64,000 bases of DNA from Caprella mutica (GCA_947561585.1 CANNZV010001121.1:62001-126000); one strand, 5' to 3'; positions 50,386-61,830 are shown, counted from the stretch's first letter. The notes: generated from the sequence alone by a model not told the origin. Numbers and translations: made by a program.

Positions 50386-51274
50386 TGATGCATTACGAGG
50401 GCCACCCTCGTAATTGAAGGTGGATTTATTAGATTTGAAATGTTATCAATTTCATCTTCAGTTGAAACATGCATGGTAAATGGAGTTTCTTACAGCACAC
50501 ATAACTTCCAATCAATCAATTCCTAATAAGATTTAGCCAAAAACTGATTTTAGGAACTTTGAAGGATCTTAATTCTCCAGCAGAAGTTCGAGCCTTAAGA
50601 GTCATTCTCCATTACAACTTTCGAATTATTTCATTGCAGTCATGTAGCATATTTCCTCGATTTACTTCTTGTTTAAAATAAATCAAAATTTATTATTTTG
50701 AGTCTTCAATCAATTATAATTAAAATTCAAAAATTGAAATTAAATAATTATTATTATAGCGATTAGCTATAAACTTGTGAGAGTTCTTTCGTCTGAAATA
50801 GTAATATAACTCTGTGGTAGAACGATTCAATAGTCTTTAATTCAATCCGTCTATAATGTTTTCAGTATCTATGATTTTTAAAACGCATTTTTGACACACA
50901 ACCCTACTTATTACTCATCAATATAACAGAGATTTGTGTATGTTTCACATCCAATATCATTAATAAATCATAGTACCACTTGCAGCTTAGGTTCGCCCAT
51001 CACAATATTCGAATTGCAAGTTATATATTGAAGTACATTGTTATATACTAAAAAATGGGAAATATACTAGAAAATATAGAAATTTTAAATTTAAAATAAC
51101 TTCTATTTCAATTGTTATTTGTGTGCGGTGCCTATAGTGTTTTTACCGATTTATACTCGTGTTTCTAGGCCACGCCTTCTTCTTTTGTAAGTTTGTGTTA
51201 TTTGTATGTATTTCCTCTTTATCATTTTATACTAGATGGTCGATGCCCTGAATGATTATGACGCTCTATAGCTC
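50386..51274. other. AT-rich stretch, no gene seen
   Basis: No supported gene, RNA or repeat. Confidence 0.45.
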
Positions 51275-51455
51275 ACTTGTCTAATAGAACGATACACTGG
51301 AAGTGTTTCCTTCTTCTTGTCTAATAGAAAGATACACTGGAAGTGTTTCCTTCCTCTTGTCTAATAGAAAAGATACACTGGAAGGGTTTCCTTCCTCTTG
51401 TTTTTAATGAAAGATACACAGGAAATGTTTCCTTCCTCTTGTCTAATAGAAAGAT
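51275..51455. repeat. About 40-bp minisatellite, four to five units
   Basis: Units contain CTTGTCTAATAGAAAGATAC and ACTGGAAGTGTTTCCTTCCT. The fourth unit is diverged (TTTTTAATGAAAG). Confidence 0.9.
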
Positions 51456-51783
51456 AATTTGCTGAGCACGGGATTGAATTCAGAAAAAAATTCAATATAA
51501 CCCATCTCATTGATGCTAAAAAGGGATGCCTTCATACTCAAAACATAAATTCAAAGTGACAGATGTGATTCGATTGAATAAATCCAATGGAACTTCTAAG
51601 ACAGACTGAAGGATCTGAGATTCTGAACATATTTCTTAAGTTTGACGAATATTCCAAGACCTTTTCTATAGAGTGGTTCAATGAAAAACAATATTTTATC
51701 AAATACAATGTTGTTGAAAGAAATAGGGATAAATTATGAACAAATAAATACTTAAAAATCAAGTTACTTGCACTGTACTATCT

Positions 51784-51998
51784 ATGCAAAGAGTCACTGT
51801 GATGATATACTATCAGATAAAAGAGTCACTGTGATGATGTAATTTCAGAGAAAAGAGTCATTGTGATGATGTGCTATCAGAGGAAAGAGTCACTGTGATG
51901 ACGTACTTTCAAGAAAAAAAGTTACTGTGATCATGTACTATCAGCGAAAAGAGTCACGGTGAATGATATATACAATCATAGAAAAGAGTCACTGTGAT
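51784..51998. repeat. 32-bp minisatellite, second locus
   Basis: Seven degenerate units of the family at 21800-22735 (AAAGAGTCACTGTGATGATG and relatives), in the same orientation. Unit-to-unit variation is higher than at the other two loci, so this is an older array. Confidence 0.9.
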
Positions 51999-52668
51999 GA
52001 CATCTTTTGAATAATCTTATATATCAAGCACTCTACACAAAATATGATATAATTCTGATTTGAAAAACTATATAAATCTACTTTGGCTGCTGACTAATTT
52101 AAGAATACTGTGTTAAATTAATTTGACAAATTAATTATTAAAATATCAACTCTTCTTAATTTTTGTATGGCATTTACAATTCACTCCATAGAAATAATGG
52201 TGAGGTTCCTCAGTAAATGGAGCAAAATAAGTTTGGAGTGGCGCCGCTCCATCTTTTGCCGAATGGTTTTATTACCGGAGTATAAATGACTTTTTCTCAC
52301 AAGGGACAGCTCGTTTCCAGAAGAATGCGAGAGTTCGTATTGATCTTTTGGAGAGTTGAAACTGCATCTATGTCTATAAAACTGATGGATTAATTGAACA
52401 CTAATCGACAGTTGAATAGATCAAATTTTCTAAATTGAAAATCAAAGAGAACAGGAATTGTATTTGAACATCAAAGATTGATCTTCCATTAGAAAATAGT
52501 CGTGAAGAAAATAGTCGAAAATTGTCACAACGGTAGAAAATATTTATTCTTTTTCTTCTCATAAATAATACGACTAACCCAAGAAACCATGATATATTGT
52601 AGCAACTTGAGCACTAGATTGTTAGATGGGCAAGAGATGGCAGACTGAAAAGTAGCCTAGAACTTAAA
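51999..52668. other. No gene seen
   Basis: AT-rich, with a less AT-rich patch at 52225-52340 (GTGGCGCCGCTCCATC). No frame or RNA is recognised. Confidence 0.45.
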
Positions 52669-52926
52669 TTGGGAGAAGGTTGGTTCAATGTGATGAATCC
52701 ATCCCATTGAAGTGTCCCATTGGCCTAACCTGATTAATATACAGCGTATCACCATTATATGGCTGAAACCTGATTATCATATTGGCAACATCTTGGCCCA
52801 AGATGGTTTCAATAAAACAGCCCATGCTGTCACCATGTTGGTCCATTATGCAGAAAACCACACAGTACCAATATGATTTGTCAACCTAGTGCCCACATGG
52901 GCCCCATTAACTTGTGTTGCTTGGGA
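52669..52926 (+). repeat. 250-bp interspersed repeat, copy 2
   Basis: Partner of 43608-43860. Here both edges read TTGGGA (52669-52674 and 52921-52926), which could be a target duplication or part of the repeat. Confidence 0.8.
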
Positions 52927-53959
52927 AGTAGTGAGTACGATGAAAAATTCATAAAAAGTAACTTCCAAATAAAAAATAATATTATTGTTATAATTGAAAT
53001 CACTATTTTAATAATTGCATATAAATAGTACCTACTAGTTTATAATAAACAAATATCACAGATTCTTAATATTAAGTAATTGAAAAGGGAAAATCATACA
53101 GCGTTTCTGATGGGAATATGTATTTTGTAAAAACACCTTCTTAAAAAAGAATTCAAATCTTAAAATATTTTAATGATTGCATGAAAAGACAAATTTTTCA
53201 TACAAAACTTTCAGAAATCATCATTATAACATCATGATTTCGTAGTATGGAGAGAGCTTATATCAAGATAAAAAAAACATTATTAATATTGAACATCTTT
53301 CTAAGCCTTACCAGACATACATCACTAATATATTCACCCTTCCACTCTCAATATAAAAGCTGAGTGGTTATCCTGATAATAATTATTGCTCTGCAATAGA
53401 TCTCCATGTTGTTAATAGGTAGTTAATGTAGTGATGAAATACACGGTAATTAAATAATAAAGTAAAGAATTCATGATGCTGTTAAAAATTCTTAGCTTAT
53501 AAAATACTGAATATAATTTCAAAATTCTTAATCATATTTTCATAGGAATTGATTCAAAATGAACAGCGGGACACATTTCTCTTTACGAAAAATACAAGTA
53601 ATCCCAAACAATAAAACTATCAAATTATTCAAATTATAATCTGACTTTAATTCCTGCTAATTTATGACAATTGTTGGCTTATTAATTTTGTTATTGTTAA
53701 ACTTAATAAATGAATAATTGAATATAAGTGAATTGTTCATCATTGAAATTATTATATTAATTAATTATTATATTATTAAGTTTTGCAACACTCTAGGGTC
53801 TAGTGACTAGTCTATAAACATTTAAAGCAAATGAGTAAATTGATCATCAAAAACATTATATAGAATGACTATTAATATCATATTATATTAAATATTAACT
53901 AAAATACCTATTAAAATCATTGCTAAACGAAACCAATAAGGAAATTTTTCCTGCAGTGA
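52927..53959. other. AT-rich stretch, no gene seen
   Basis: No supported gene, RNA or repeat. Confidence 0.45.
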
Positions 53960-53972
53960 ATAATTGAAGTAA

Positions 53973-54281
53973 ATGTTCTGTAAATTTTACAGAACAGATC
54001 TACTGAAGATGAGTGATATCTATAAATTTTTCGTTGGTCAATATATGTTTAGGAACATAAATAGTGACTCTCCATCTTTTTTCACTTCAGGTAGTCATTA
54101 CTCAACTCGCTCTGTCGAGTATATTGTACCTCAATTCCAGCGATTAAATATAACTCAATGCTCAATTTTGTATAATGGTCCATCTATTTGGAATTCCATT
54201 CCTTCACACATCCGTAATTCTCAGAGCCTAAATGTTGTCAAGGCAAATTATATATCTCATCTTCTTTCTTATTATTGCTAG
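53973..54281 (+). pseudogene. LINE reverse transcriptase C-terminal fragment
   Basis: A 102-codon frame resembles the end of the ORF2 reverse transcriptase of non-LTR retrotransposons of the CR1/Jockey/L2 kind. Visible signs, in order: LLKMSDIYKFFVGQYMFRN, HYSTRS (usually His-x-x-x-Thr-Arg), YNGPSIWNSIPSHIRN (usually Gly-Pro-x-x-Trp-Asn-x-x-Pro) and a basic VVKANYISHLL end, then a stop. All catalytic motifs (including the YxDD box) lie upstream and are missing, so the copy is 5'-truncated as usual for LINEs. The frame is open to its natural end, suggesting a fairly recent insertion. The family call rests on motif memory; the clade is uncertain. Confidence 0.7.
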
Positions 54282-54515
54282 TCTAGATATTTTTCTCTCT
54301 TTTGTATGAAGTCTACTATCCTTTTTTTGTCAAATGAGTAAATTGTAAGGTTTGTAAATTTTTTTAGCACTTACATTATTATTCTATGTTTTCCCGAAAA
54401 GTATGTTTTTAAAGGCTTGACCTTATATTCATATCATGTTTTAATTTTATAATTGTATATTTGTATTTTGTGTTCTTTTTTTTAGTTCAATAAAGATGTT
54501 TCAATGTTTTAAAGT
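54282..54515 (+). mobile_element. LINE 3' untranslated end
   Basis: Follows the reverse transcriptase fragment. It is T-rich and ends with TTCAATAAAGATGTTTCAAT, including AATAAA at about 54489. There is no long poly(A); the tail may be a short repeat of ATGTTT or AAAGTTTC type. Confidence 0.55.
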
Positions 54516-54984
54516 TTCAAAGAAAAAAGAGAAATATTTATTAATAACGAATTTTCTATATCACAAAGAAATTTTCTAAAAATAACCAATAATATCCCAT
54601 ATTATATATAAAGATTAACAATTGATCTAATTATAATTCTTTAGTCTGTACAGGTTAATCAGAGTGATTCAGTTACTTATCTTATTTTTGATAATGAAGC
54701 ATTGCTTTGTTTGATATTGGAAATACATTTATTTGAAAGTTATCATTGATTTTGATTGTAGGTAATGTGCCGCAATAACTCAAATGCGTAATAATTTCTT
54801 GCATATAAAATAATCTTGCCTCGGATTTCAGTACTCCATTTTGCGTGAGATATTTATAGACTCGGGACATGAATGATGTGAGAATGCAGTCATCTGGGGT
54901 GAGTGAGGGTGATATTGCAATGGAAAAATATATGAATGATCTTATATAGTTCTATAATACGGTGATCTTATATACTTTGACGAT
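54516..54984. other. AT-rich stretch, no gene seen
   Basis: No supported gene, RNA or repeat before the minisatellite. Confidence 0.45.
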
Positions 54985-55275
54985 ACGCTATAAGAGAAAA
55001 GTGTCACTGTGATGATGTACTATCAGAGAAAAGAGTCACTGTGATGATGTACTATCAGAGAAAAGAGTCACTGTGATGATGTACTATCAGAGAAAAGAGT
55101 CACTGTGATGATGTTCTATCAGAGAAAAGTGTCACTGTGATGATGTACTATCAGAGAAAAGAGTCACTGTGATGATGTACTATCAGAGAAAAGAGTCACT
55201 GTGATGATGTACTATCAGAGAAAAGAGTCACTGTGATGATCTACTATCAGAGAAAAGAGTCGCTGTAATGATATA
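54985..55275. repeat. 32-bp minisatellite, third locus
   Basis: Nine nearly identical units of the same family as 21800-22735 (GAAAAGAGTCACTGTGATGA and following). Homogeneous, so recently expanded or copied. Confidence 0.95.
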
Positions 55276-55734
55276 CTATTATTAATAATATATTAAATTA
55301 AATAGATGTAAAACATAGATGTAATAATTGTGTAATTATATATATATTAGACAATGGAAAGGTTAATTTATAAAGTTGTATTCAAATTACCTTACAAGTT
55401 AATGGTATAATATAATTTGCCTTCATTATTTCAATTATCCTAATGATATGAAACATGTAGATCAGGAGTTGTATTTTATTGACCTTCTATAAGATATTGT
55501 AACATTATATATCAAACAATGGGAATGAGTTCAAGTCTCAAAATATATAACACTTCTTCTTCGTGTCACGGTTTAATGGTCTGAATTCAATAAGCCTCCA
55601 AACTTTGGATTAAATTTCCAGTGATGAAATAAAAGATTTTGAGATTACTTGAGAATTTACTTGCTCTCCCGTAAAAAATATCATTTTCCTGACGGTCTTT
55701 CCATAGTCAAAGACAGTTGAATTCGATTTTTTCA

Positions 55735-55972
55735 ATAATTTTCAATAATATAATCGAAAATTATCAATATTTTAATTTGTATAATTATCAAAATGTTAAT
55801 CGAAAATTATCAATATATCAATCAATAATTATCAATAGTTTAAACAACAATAATATTACAATAGCTTTACCAATTATTATCAATATTTTGATCAATAATT
55901 ATCAATATTTTAATCAATAATTATCAATATTTTGTTAAATTTTTGATCAATAATTATCAATATTTTATGTCA
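55735..55972. repeat. 22-bp satellite, degenerate
   Basis: Units of AATCAATAATTATCAA plus TATTTT, irregular at the left and regular from 55870. No coding; a 67-codon Asn/Ile/Tyr-rich frame is a product of the repeat. Confidence 0.85.
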
Positions 55973-56109
55973 ATTAATCATCCTGTTATAATTGGAAAAA
56001 CAGTATTATTGAAGAATTAGGTTTCATGTTATTGAAAATAGGTTAATTATACTGATTTATTTTTCTTATTTGATATCATTGTAGTTATGAACTTCCTTTT
56101 AAATCGTGA

Positions 56110-56457
56110 CCGGTAATTTGACCCCAGTAATTTGATCCCCGGTAATTTTGTCCCTGGTAATTTGGTACCTGGTAATTTGGTACCTGGTAATTTGGTACCA
56201 GGTAATTTGGTACCTGGTAATTTGGTACCTGGTAATTTTGTCCCTGGTAATTTGGTACCTGATAATTTGGTACCTGGTAATTTGGTACCTGGTAATTTGG
56301 TACCTGGTAATTTGGTACCTGGTAATTTGGTACCTGGTAATTTGGCACCTGGTAATTTGGCACCTGGTAATTTGGCACCTGGTAATTCGGCACCTGGTAA
56401 TTTGGTACCTGGTAATTTGGTACCTGTTAATTTGGTACCTGGTAATTTGGTATCCGA
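56110..56457. repeat. 15-bp minisatellite GGTAATTTGGTACCT
   Basis: About 23 units of exactly 15 bp, with variants TTTTGTCCCT and TTTGGCACCT in small blocks, a sign of local unit copying. Because 15 is a multiple of three, several frames stay open on both strands and give pentapeptide repeats (VPGNL, LPGTK). These are not genes. Confidence 0.95.
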
Positions 56458-56507
56458 ATTGACCACCAATAATTTGATCCCATTTTTTAATTTGTGGACG
56501 TTATTTA

Positions 56508-57803
56508 CAGGGTGGGGCGTAAGTTTGGAAGCAAAGGAAAGTGCATATTATAATCCAACGAAAAATATATTTAATAATTTACAGTTATGTATTATTACAT
56601 AAGGGTTTTAAGAATTCAAAAATCATAAACTTATTCAAAATGTCCCCCTTGTTTCTAATAACAGCCTCAAATCTCCTCAGAACTCCTCCTACTGCGGCAC
56701 GCAACTGTTCTTGTGAAATTTCCTTCCAAGATCTCTGGAGCGAACGCTTTAAATCATCCACACTGCGATGGAATTTTCCACAGGCCTTTGATTCAAGAAT
56801 GGACCATACCGAAAAGTCCATAGGATTAACATCTGTGGAGCAGGGAGGCCACATTTCTTTGGACCAAAACCGTGGAAGATGGTCATGGCACCAGTTTTGA
56901 GTGACATTTGCAGTATGTGAAGTCGCGCCGTCTTGCTGAAATGTCCACAGAGTGTCATTACCGAAGTGATCCTTAGCTGACTCCAACATTGACGTCAAAA
57001 TATTCTCAATATAACATTTAGCATTGATCTTGGCACCTTGTTCAACAAAAATTAAAGGAGATCTCCAAGTTTCTGAAACGGCGGCCCAGACCATTACTGA
57101 AGCAGGTTTCATGGTTCTGTGGACAGTTTTTTGGATGTATGGGATGTCTTTTGCACTTTTACCAATTATTCATTCATTCCTCCGGTTGTGAGCCATTTCC
57201 ACTGTGAAAATTTTTTCGTCAGACCAAACAATTTCACCAGCCGTGCCAGACTTCAATTCTCTCAGAAATGCTTTGCTTCTCTCCAATCTCTTTTTCTTTA
57301 CAGCTTCTGACAGAGTCTGTCTCTTTTGGGGGGTGAAAGAGGACATCTTTAGGTGTTCTTTGACAACTCTTCTCATTGTTCTGGAACTCACATTAGCTGT
57401 TTTGGCTAACAATCGTATTGACCTTTTCGGGTTCCTCCTGATCTTCTCTCCGGCACATTTTATCAGTTGTTTGGTGCGTTGTGAGCGTGGTCTACCACTT
57501 CTTGGACGATCAGTCAAGTCTCCTCTCTCATTAAAACGCTTCACACACTTCCAAACAGTCGATTTCGCTATTGAGAGAGTCTTTGAAATGACGGAATCTG
57601 ACTTCCCGGCACGCTGTAGAGCAATAATGGCTTCTCTTTTATCTGACATTTTTGAATTGACTAAATTTTTGTAAAAAATAACACTGCCACGTCATAATGT
57701 AGTGTCTCTACTTTAGTTCAAACCCTATCACCTACTTAGGAACTTATTTTTAAGAATTATATTAATGTTTGAAAAATTGCTTCCAAACTTACGCCCCACC
57801 CTT
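56508..57803 (-). mobile_element. maT-type mariner transposon, 1.3 kb
   Basis: TA lies at 56506-56507 and 57804-57805. The inverted ends share AGGGTGGGGCGTAAGTTTGG plus AAGCAA, 26 bp without mismatch after the first base or two. One transposase gene on the minus strand fills it. Length and ends are typical of Tc1/mariner elements. Good end identity and a single disabling mutation point to a young copy. Confidence 0.93.
56585..57649 (-). pseudogene. maT (DD37D) mariner transposase, one stop codon
   Basis: A 354-codon frame from ATG at 57649 to the stop at 56585, broken once by TGA at 57170-57172; no frameshift, since both halves share one frame. The N-terminal part has a paired-type helix-turn-helix (SKTLSIAKSTVWKCVKRF, residues about 20-40), an RPRSGRPRS hook-like stretch and a second HTH (LLAKTANVSSRTMRRVVK). 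Catalytic residues: first Asp in VWSDEKIF; second in FQQDGATSH; third in DVNPMDFSVW. Exactly 37 residues separate the last two Asp, the DD37D spacing of the maT family. TGA at this place is what a C-to-T change of an Arg CGA codon would give. Read-through aside, the copy is inactive. Confidence 0.9.
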
Positions 57804-57805
57804 TA

Positions 57806-58251
57806 CTTCTTGGACTTATTTTATGTTTAATTCGTCGCCGTGTTTCTCATTTCGCACTATTTCATATTATTAATTAATTTCATGTTTCATTTCGATCAGT
57901 AATTCTTCATATTTTTTATCTCTTCCAAATATTTCAAATAATAAATTATACAGTTTGTATAAAACTTACTATCTACAATACAAAAGATTTTTCTGGTTAA
58001 TTTGCACCTAATCTTCCATTGTTTTGAAATAAATTATTCCACGAATCCACAATTTGGAATAAATAATTTAACATTGGAATATAAATAAACACAAATTATG
58101 AATAAAATAATTTCAAATCTTGGTATCAACAAAACGTAAAAGTATTTAATTATATAAAGCATAATATGTCATTATTTTGTGTTTTATTTTACAATATTAT
58201 ATTTTACAATATTTCATTTTATTTAAATATAATAGGCATAATGCATATCAG
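57806..58251. other. Interior of the word element, no gene seen
   Basis: AT-rich remainder of the host element between mariner and the right word array. The 71-codon frame at 58177-58392 crosses the element border and is not convincing. Confidence 0.45.
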
Positions 58252-58426
58252 AGGGTCAAATTACCGAGAATAAAATCACCAAGGATCAATTTTTACCGGG
58301 GATCAATTTTTTTTATAAAAGGCGCCAGAAGAAGCAGACCTTCCTCAAATAATTTAAAAAAACATTATCTTATTTTACACAATGAACATTAAAAATAGCG
58401 CCATTTTATATATACTATACAGTATA

Positions 58427-58725
58427 CAGGGTAAAACCGTGAGAACCTCGCATTAACTTGGAAATTAAACTTAAAGCGGGGGAGACCCTGCTTTAAGTTC
58501 AAGCATTTTTAATAAAATCTTTTCGTTTTCTATTTAACATAAATCAAAGAACGTTTGCATGGTACACTAATACTTTGTACCATATTTTGTATGGTTTCTG
58601 CAATGTATAGAAAAATGTTCAAAAGTAAATTTTCGGTACAACTGATGTAAGTAAGCTCTGAGTCAACTCCGCTTTAAGTCGTCCTGTTATAAAAGCGGGG
58701 TCTACTTAAAGCGGGGGCCTGCCTG
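58427..58725. mobile_element. TA-flanked MITE, pogo/Tigger-like ends
   Basis: TA lies at 58425-58426 and 58726-58727. The left end is CAGGGTAAAACCGTGAGAAC; the right end read on minus is CAGGCAGGCCCCCGCTTTAA. The words ACTTAAAGCGGGG and CGCTTTAAGT recur inside in both orientations (58468, 58490, 58670, 58695, 58705). CAGG starts with a CTTTAAGTAGACCCC-like continuation resemble pogo-type ends. 299 bp, no coding. Confidence 0.6.
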
Positions 58726-58727
58726 TA

Positions 58728-59811
58728 TATCAATTTTTGTTCAAAATTATTCTGATTTCTTTACAGCAATACAGAGTTTTGTAAAATTTTACAAGAAATA
58801 TATTTTTGAGTTGCATAATGGCCGATATTTCATGAGGTAATGGCAAATATATATTTTAAATTCATTTTTCTGTTCCATTCCTCTTTTAGAGTTTTAATTA
58901 ATTATTTGAATTTTTTGAACGTTATCATCTGATAGAGTTTCATTAATATATTATAACATATTGTGACGAAAATTTCAAGCTATATTATGATGTAGAGCAA
59001 GAAAATGATTTTCATTTATGTAATATTTATTTTAGATAGTTAGATATTTTCCCTCGTGCAATTATATAATTTTGTAGTTTACCCGATATATGGAACTATG
59101 AGATACAATTAAAATGTTAGATATGACCTTTACCCAATTTGACATCCATTTACTTCAGTTACAAACTATGCAAATGTTATCTTATAAAGATATTCACCAG
59201 ATATTACTTCAATAAACACGATTCGTTAATTGGTTATTATTATTGCAACAAACAGAAACTGATTTTATTCATTCTCTGAATAGATTAAAACTAAATTATT
59301 TAATCTTGTAATTATTTGATGCAAAGCCATCGCACTCAATTTGAATATAATTTAAACATCAGAGTTAATTAATGATTTCACAGCATTTTAATTCAATATT
59401 CATCGATGTGAAATATAATGAGCTATTTTAAGCAACCAGGTTTGATGATATGTAATAATTGGAGAAAAATTCTGTTAAAATTAGAAATATTGTTAATTTC
59501 AAAGAAACTGTAATGTTATCATAATTTTATTACTTAAAATTAATAACTAAAATGTTTTTGAGAATTAATCCGTGAAACAATTTAATACAAACATTCAATA
59601 AACTGGATTCAAAGCATTGTACATTGAATTCAATACATTGTAATATAGACAATGTACATTGGATTCAATGCTTATTGTGGAGATTAAAGTATAATTTAAA
59701 ACTTTTTTTACCAAAATCGGTAGACATTTCATATAACTTAACAATTTGCAGTGATCAATCAGCTCCATAATATTTAGTAATTTTAGTTTCTAATATTTCT
59801 GTAGTATACAG
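58728..59811. other. AT-rich stretch, no gene seen
   Basis: No gene or RNA. Near 59585-59670 CATTGAATTCAATACATTGT and related words form a short palindromic cluster. Confidence 0.45.
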
Positions 59812-60183
59812 TATATCTCTAATCTCTCAGCATATCTCTTTAATTTTTCAGCATATCTCTCTAATTTCTCAGCATATTTCTAATTTCCCAACATATCTCT
59901 AATATCCCAGCATAAGTCTCTAATTTTTCGGCATATCTCTTTAATTTGTCAGCATATCTCTTTAAATTCTTAGCATATCTTTTCAATTTGTCGGCATATC
60001 TCTCTAATTTTCCGGCATATCTGTAATTTCTCAACATAAGTTTCTAATTTGTCATTATATCTCTCTAATTTGTCATTATATCTCTCTAATTTCTCATCAT
60101 ATCTCTCTAATTTCTCAGCCTATCTCTCTAATTTATCAGCATATCTCTCTAATTTATCAGCATATCTCTCTAATTTCTCAGCT
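59812..60183. repeat. 21-bp satellite, degenerate to regular
   Basis: Units of CATATCTCTCTAATTTCTCA plus G. The left part is irregular (17-21 bp); the right part (60040-60183) is regular, and its frame gives LSAYLSN heptapeptide repeats. Not a gene. Confidence 0.9.
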
Positions 60184-61570
60184 GACTTTTCACTGTATTT
60201 TAGCTTACATTTTTCAAGACATGTAAATTGCATTGGAAAATATACAAGGAGCTCATTTGCCATCAGGTATCTTCAATTTATATCTTCAGTTTAAAGGATA
60301 TTAAATATCTTTAATATCTAATCCAATTATTAATATCTGTCATCCAATTAATGGGTCTACATATCGATTATATAAATATCAGCAATCAATGTTACCTAAA
60401 TCTATAAAATTTTAATTATATTTACAAACATGGGATACATGATTTTAAACTATAAGGAAAGTTATATTTCATATATACCAGCTTTTAACTCTAGGTCTAT
60501 GTAAATGTATAATATTTAACTATTTAAATTATAATATCATCTCTTACCTGCGTAAGAAAAAGGTACGGAATAGGATATGCAGATCGTATATTATTCTGTA
60601 AAAGTTTTAGTAAATATTAGTCAGTGAATTGATACCCACTGTTATTATAGTTTCATTTTCATAAACTTCATAAACTTTCGAAACAGATTATCTGATATAA
60701 AATTTATCCGATAAACTTCTCAGCAATACGTTCAGTTATCAAATTGATTTCCTCTTGTTATTGGAACTTTGGTTGGAAATCTTACTTGGATTTTTGAATG
60801 CTCCTGCTTCTAAATAAATAGAATATAATTTTGAATAATATTTGAATAAGATTAAATAAGTAAGAGGGAGAGAATTTTTAGGGAAAATGTTTTATGGTTA
60901 TAAACTTTTTATTAAAAAAACGAATAAAAGTATGATGCTCTGTGTTATATTTAAGAATGTCGAATTAGGAAAATCACTCAGATTCATACTTTTGTTATCA
61001 AAATATTTAGCTGAACGAAATATCTATTTACATATATTTCTACTTTTCATTCGATTGATTGGACAATTCGATATTAGTTCATTTACTCAAAATAATTATA
61101 ACGACAAATTTGAATTAATTTACATATATATTATTTATTAATTCAATATCCGTGCTATAGTAAGTTCAGTGTGTATGGCATTTGTAGCTTTGTGAAGTTC
61201 TGCAATGGCGATCTATTAAATCTAATAGGCAGTACATGCACAGTACAATGAATGAAGAAGTTGACACTCTGATACTTCGAGTCTAGATAGTGGATGGAAT
61301 TACTTCCTTTATCAAATATTAGATACCATCCAAATAAGGCTTAAATTGTCGGGACCTCACTGATCTTCACAATAATCATGATTGGATCTACACTGTTTAA
61401 ATCATCCAACATTTTGTAACATAATCTTTGAATAAATTAGATTGACTCATTTTAATTATTTTTTTATTAGTTCATTTTAGTAGCTGTTTAGAAGTAGCTT
61501 TTTCTTCTACTAATTTAAACAAATTGACTGATTTAAAAAAAAGGACAGACCTCTATAGGACTTTCAAATA
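60184..61570. other. AT-rich stretch, no gene seen
   Basis: The 84-codon frame at 60887-61141 is Ile/Leu/Tyr-rich, as expected from AT-rich DNA, and shows no motif. No RNA or repeat. Confidence 0.4.
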
Positions 61571-61790
61571 GACCAAATATTTAGTGCTCGCACAGCAGGC
61601 GCTCGTCTAACAGAAACTATACGAATGGATAAAAGTTACGTCACAAAAGTAAGGACTTCCTTTGAAAGAGGAAGGAAAACTGAAACAGCACAGTGTAGGT
61701 CTCGCATAAAGTCGGAGTTTACTGAGGGACACCACTGTTTTCTATTTCGAAACGTTAGAGCAACTCACAAAAACACGGATATTAGAATCG
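61571..61790 (+). pseudogene. Tc1 transposase N-terminal fossil
   Basis: From about 61577 the frame reads IFSARTAGARLTETIR, then DKSYVTKVRTSFERGRKTET, then RIKSEFTEGH and ATHKNTD. This matches the layout of the Tc1 N-terminus: an ARLAGASVTETA-like first helix, an SRTTVSKV-like recognition helix, a GK-T linker, and a KSKLTERDRR-like start of the second HTH. The rest, including the catalytic domain, is missing, and terminal repeats are not visible. A fossil fragment; its right edge abuts a word array (61783-61830). Confidence 0.6.
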
Positions 61791-61830
61791 GTTCTAGGAA
61801 AATTCGGTCTTGGAAAACTCGGTCTCAGTT
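61783..61830 (+). repeat. 15-bp word array (GGAAAATTCGGTCT), solo end
   Basis: AGGAAAATTCGGTCT and TGGAAAACTCGGTCT, 15 bp each, preceded by a partial word and followed by CAGTTACA. Same word as the element at 62536-62830, so it may be an outer end of a longer copy or a separate decayed copy. Bases 61831-62054 show nothing recognisable. Confidence 0.65.

Larger units (their letters stand above)
56105..58312. mobile_element. 15-bp word element (GGTAATTTGGTACCT) hosting mariner
   Basis: The left end reads GACCGGTAATTTGACCCC and GATCCCCGGTAATTTTG words. The right end at 58252-58312 holds their inverse (GGTCAAATTACCGAG, CCGGGGATCAATTTT). The left array has been expanded to a long minisatellite (56110-56457). 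A maT mariner (56508-57803) is nested inside. Without it the element is about 0.9 kb, with no coding frame. Confidence 0.7.

Noticed and set aside
56132..56602. 156-codon frame with VPGNL pentapeptide repeats, and minus-strand LPGTK frame
   Set aside because: All result from a 15-bp minisatellite whose length is a multiple of three; several frames are open on both strands and no start context, splice site or non-repeat domain supports a gene.
57204..57674. 156-codon plus-strand frame
   Set aside because: Antisense shadow of the maT transposase, which has clear catalytic motifs on the minus strand.
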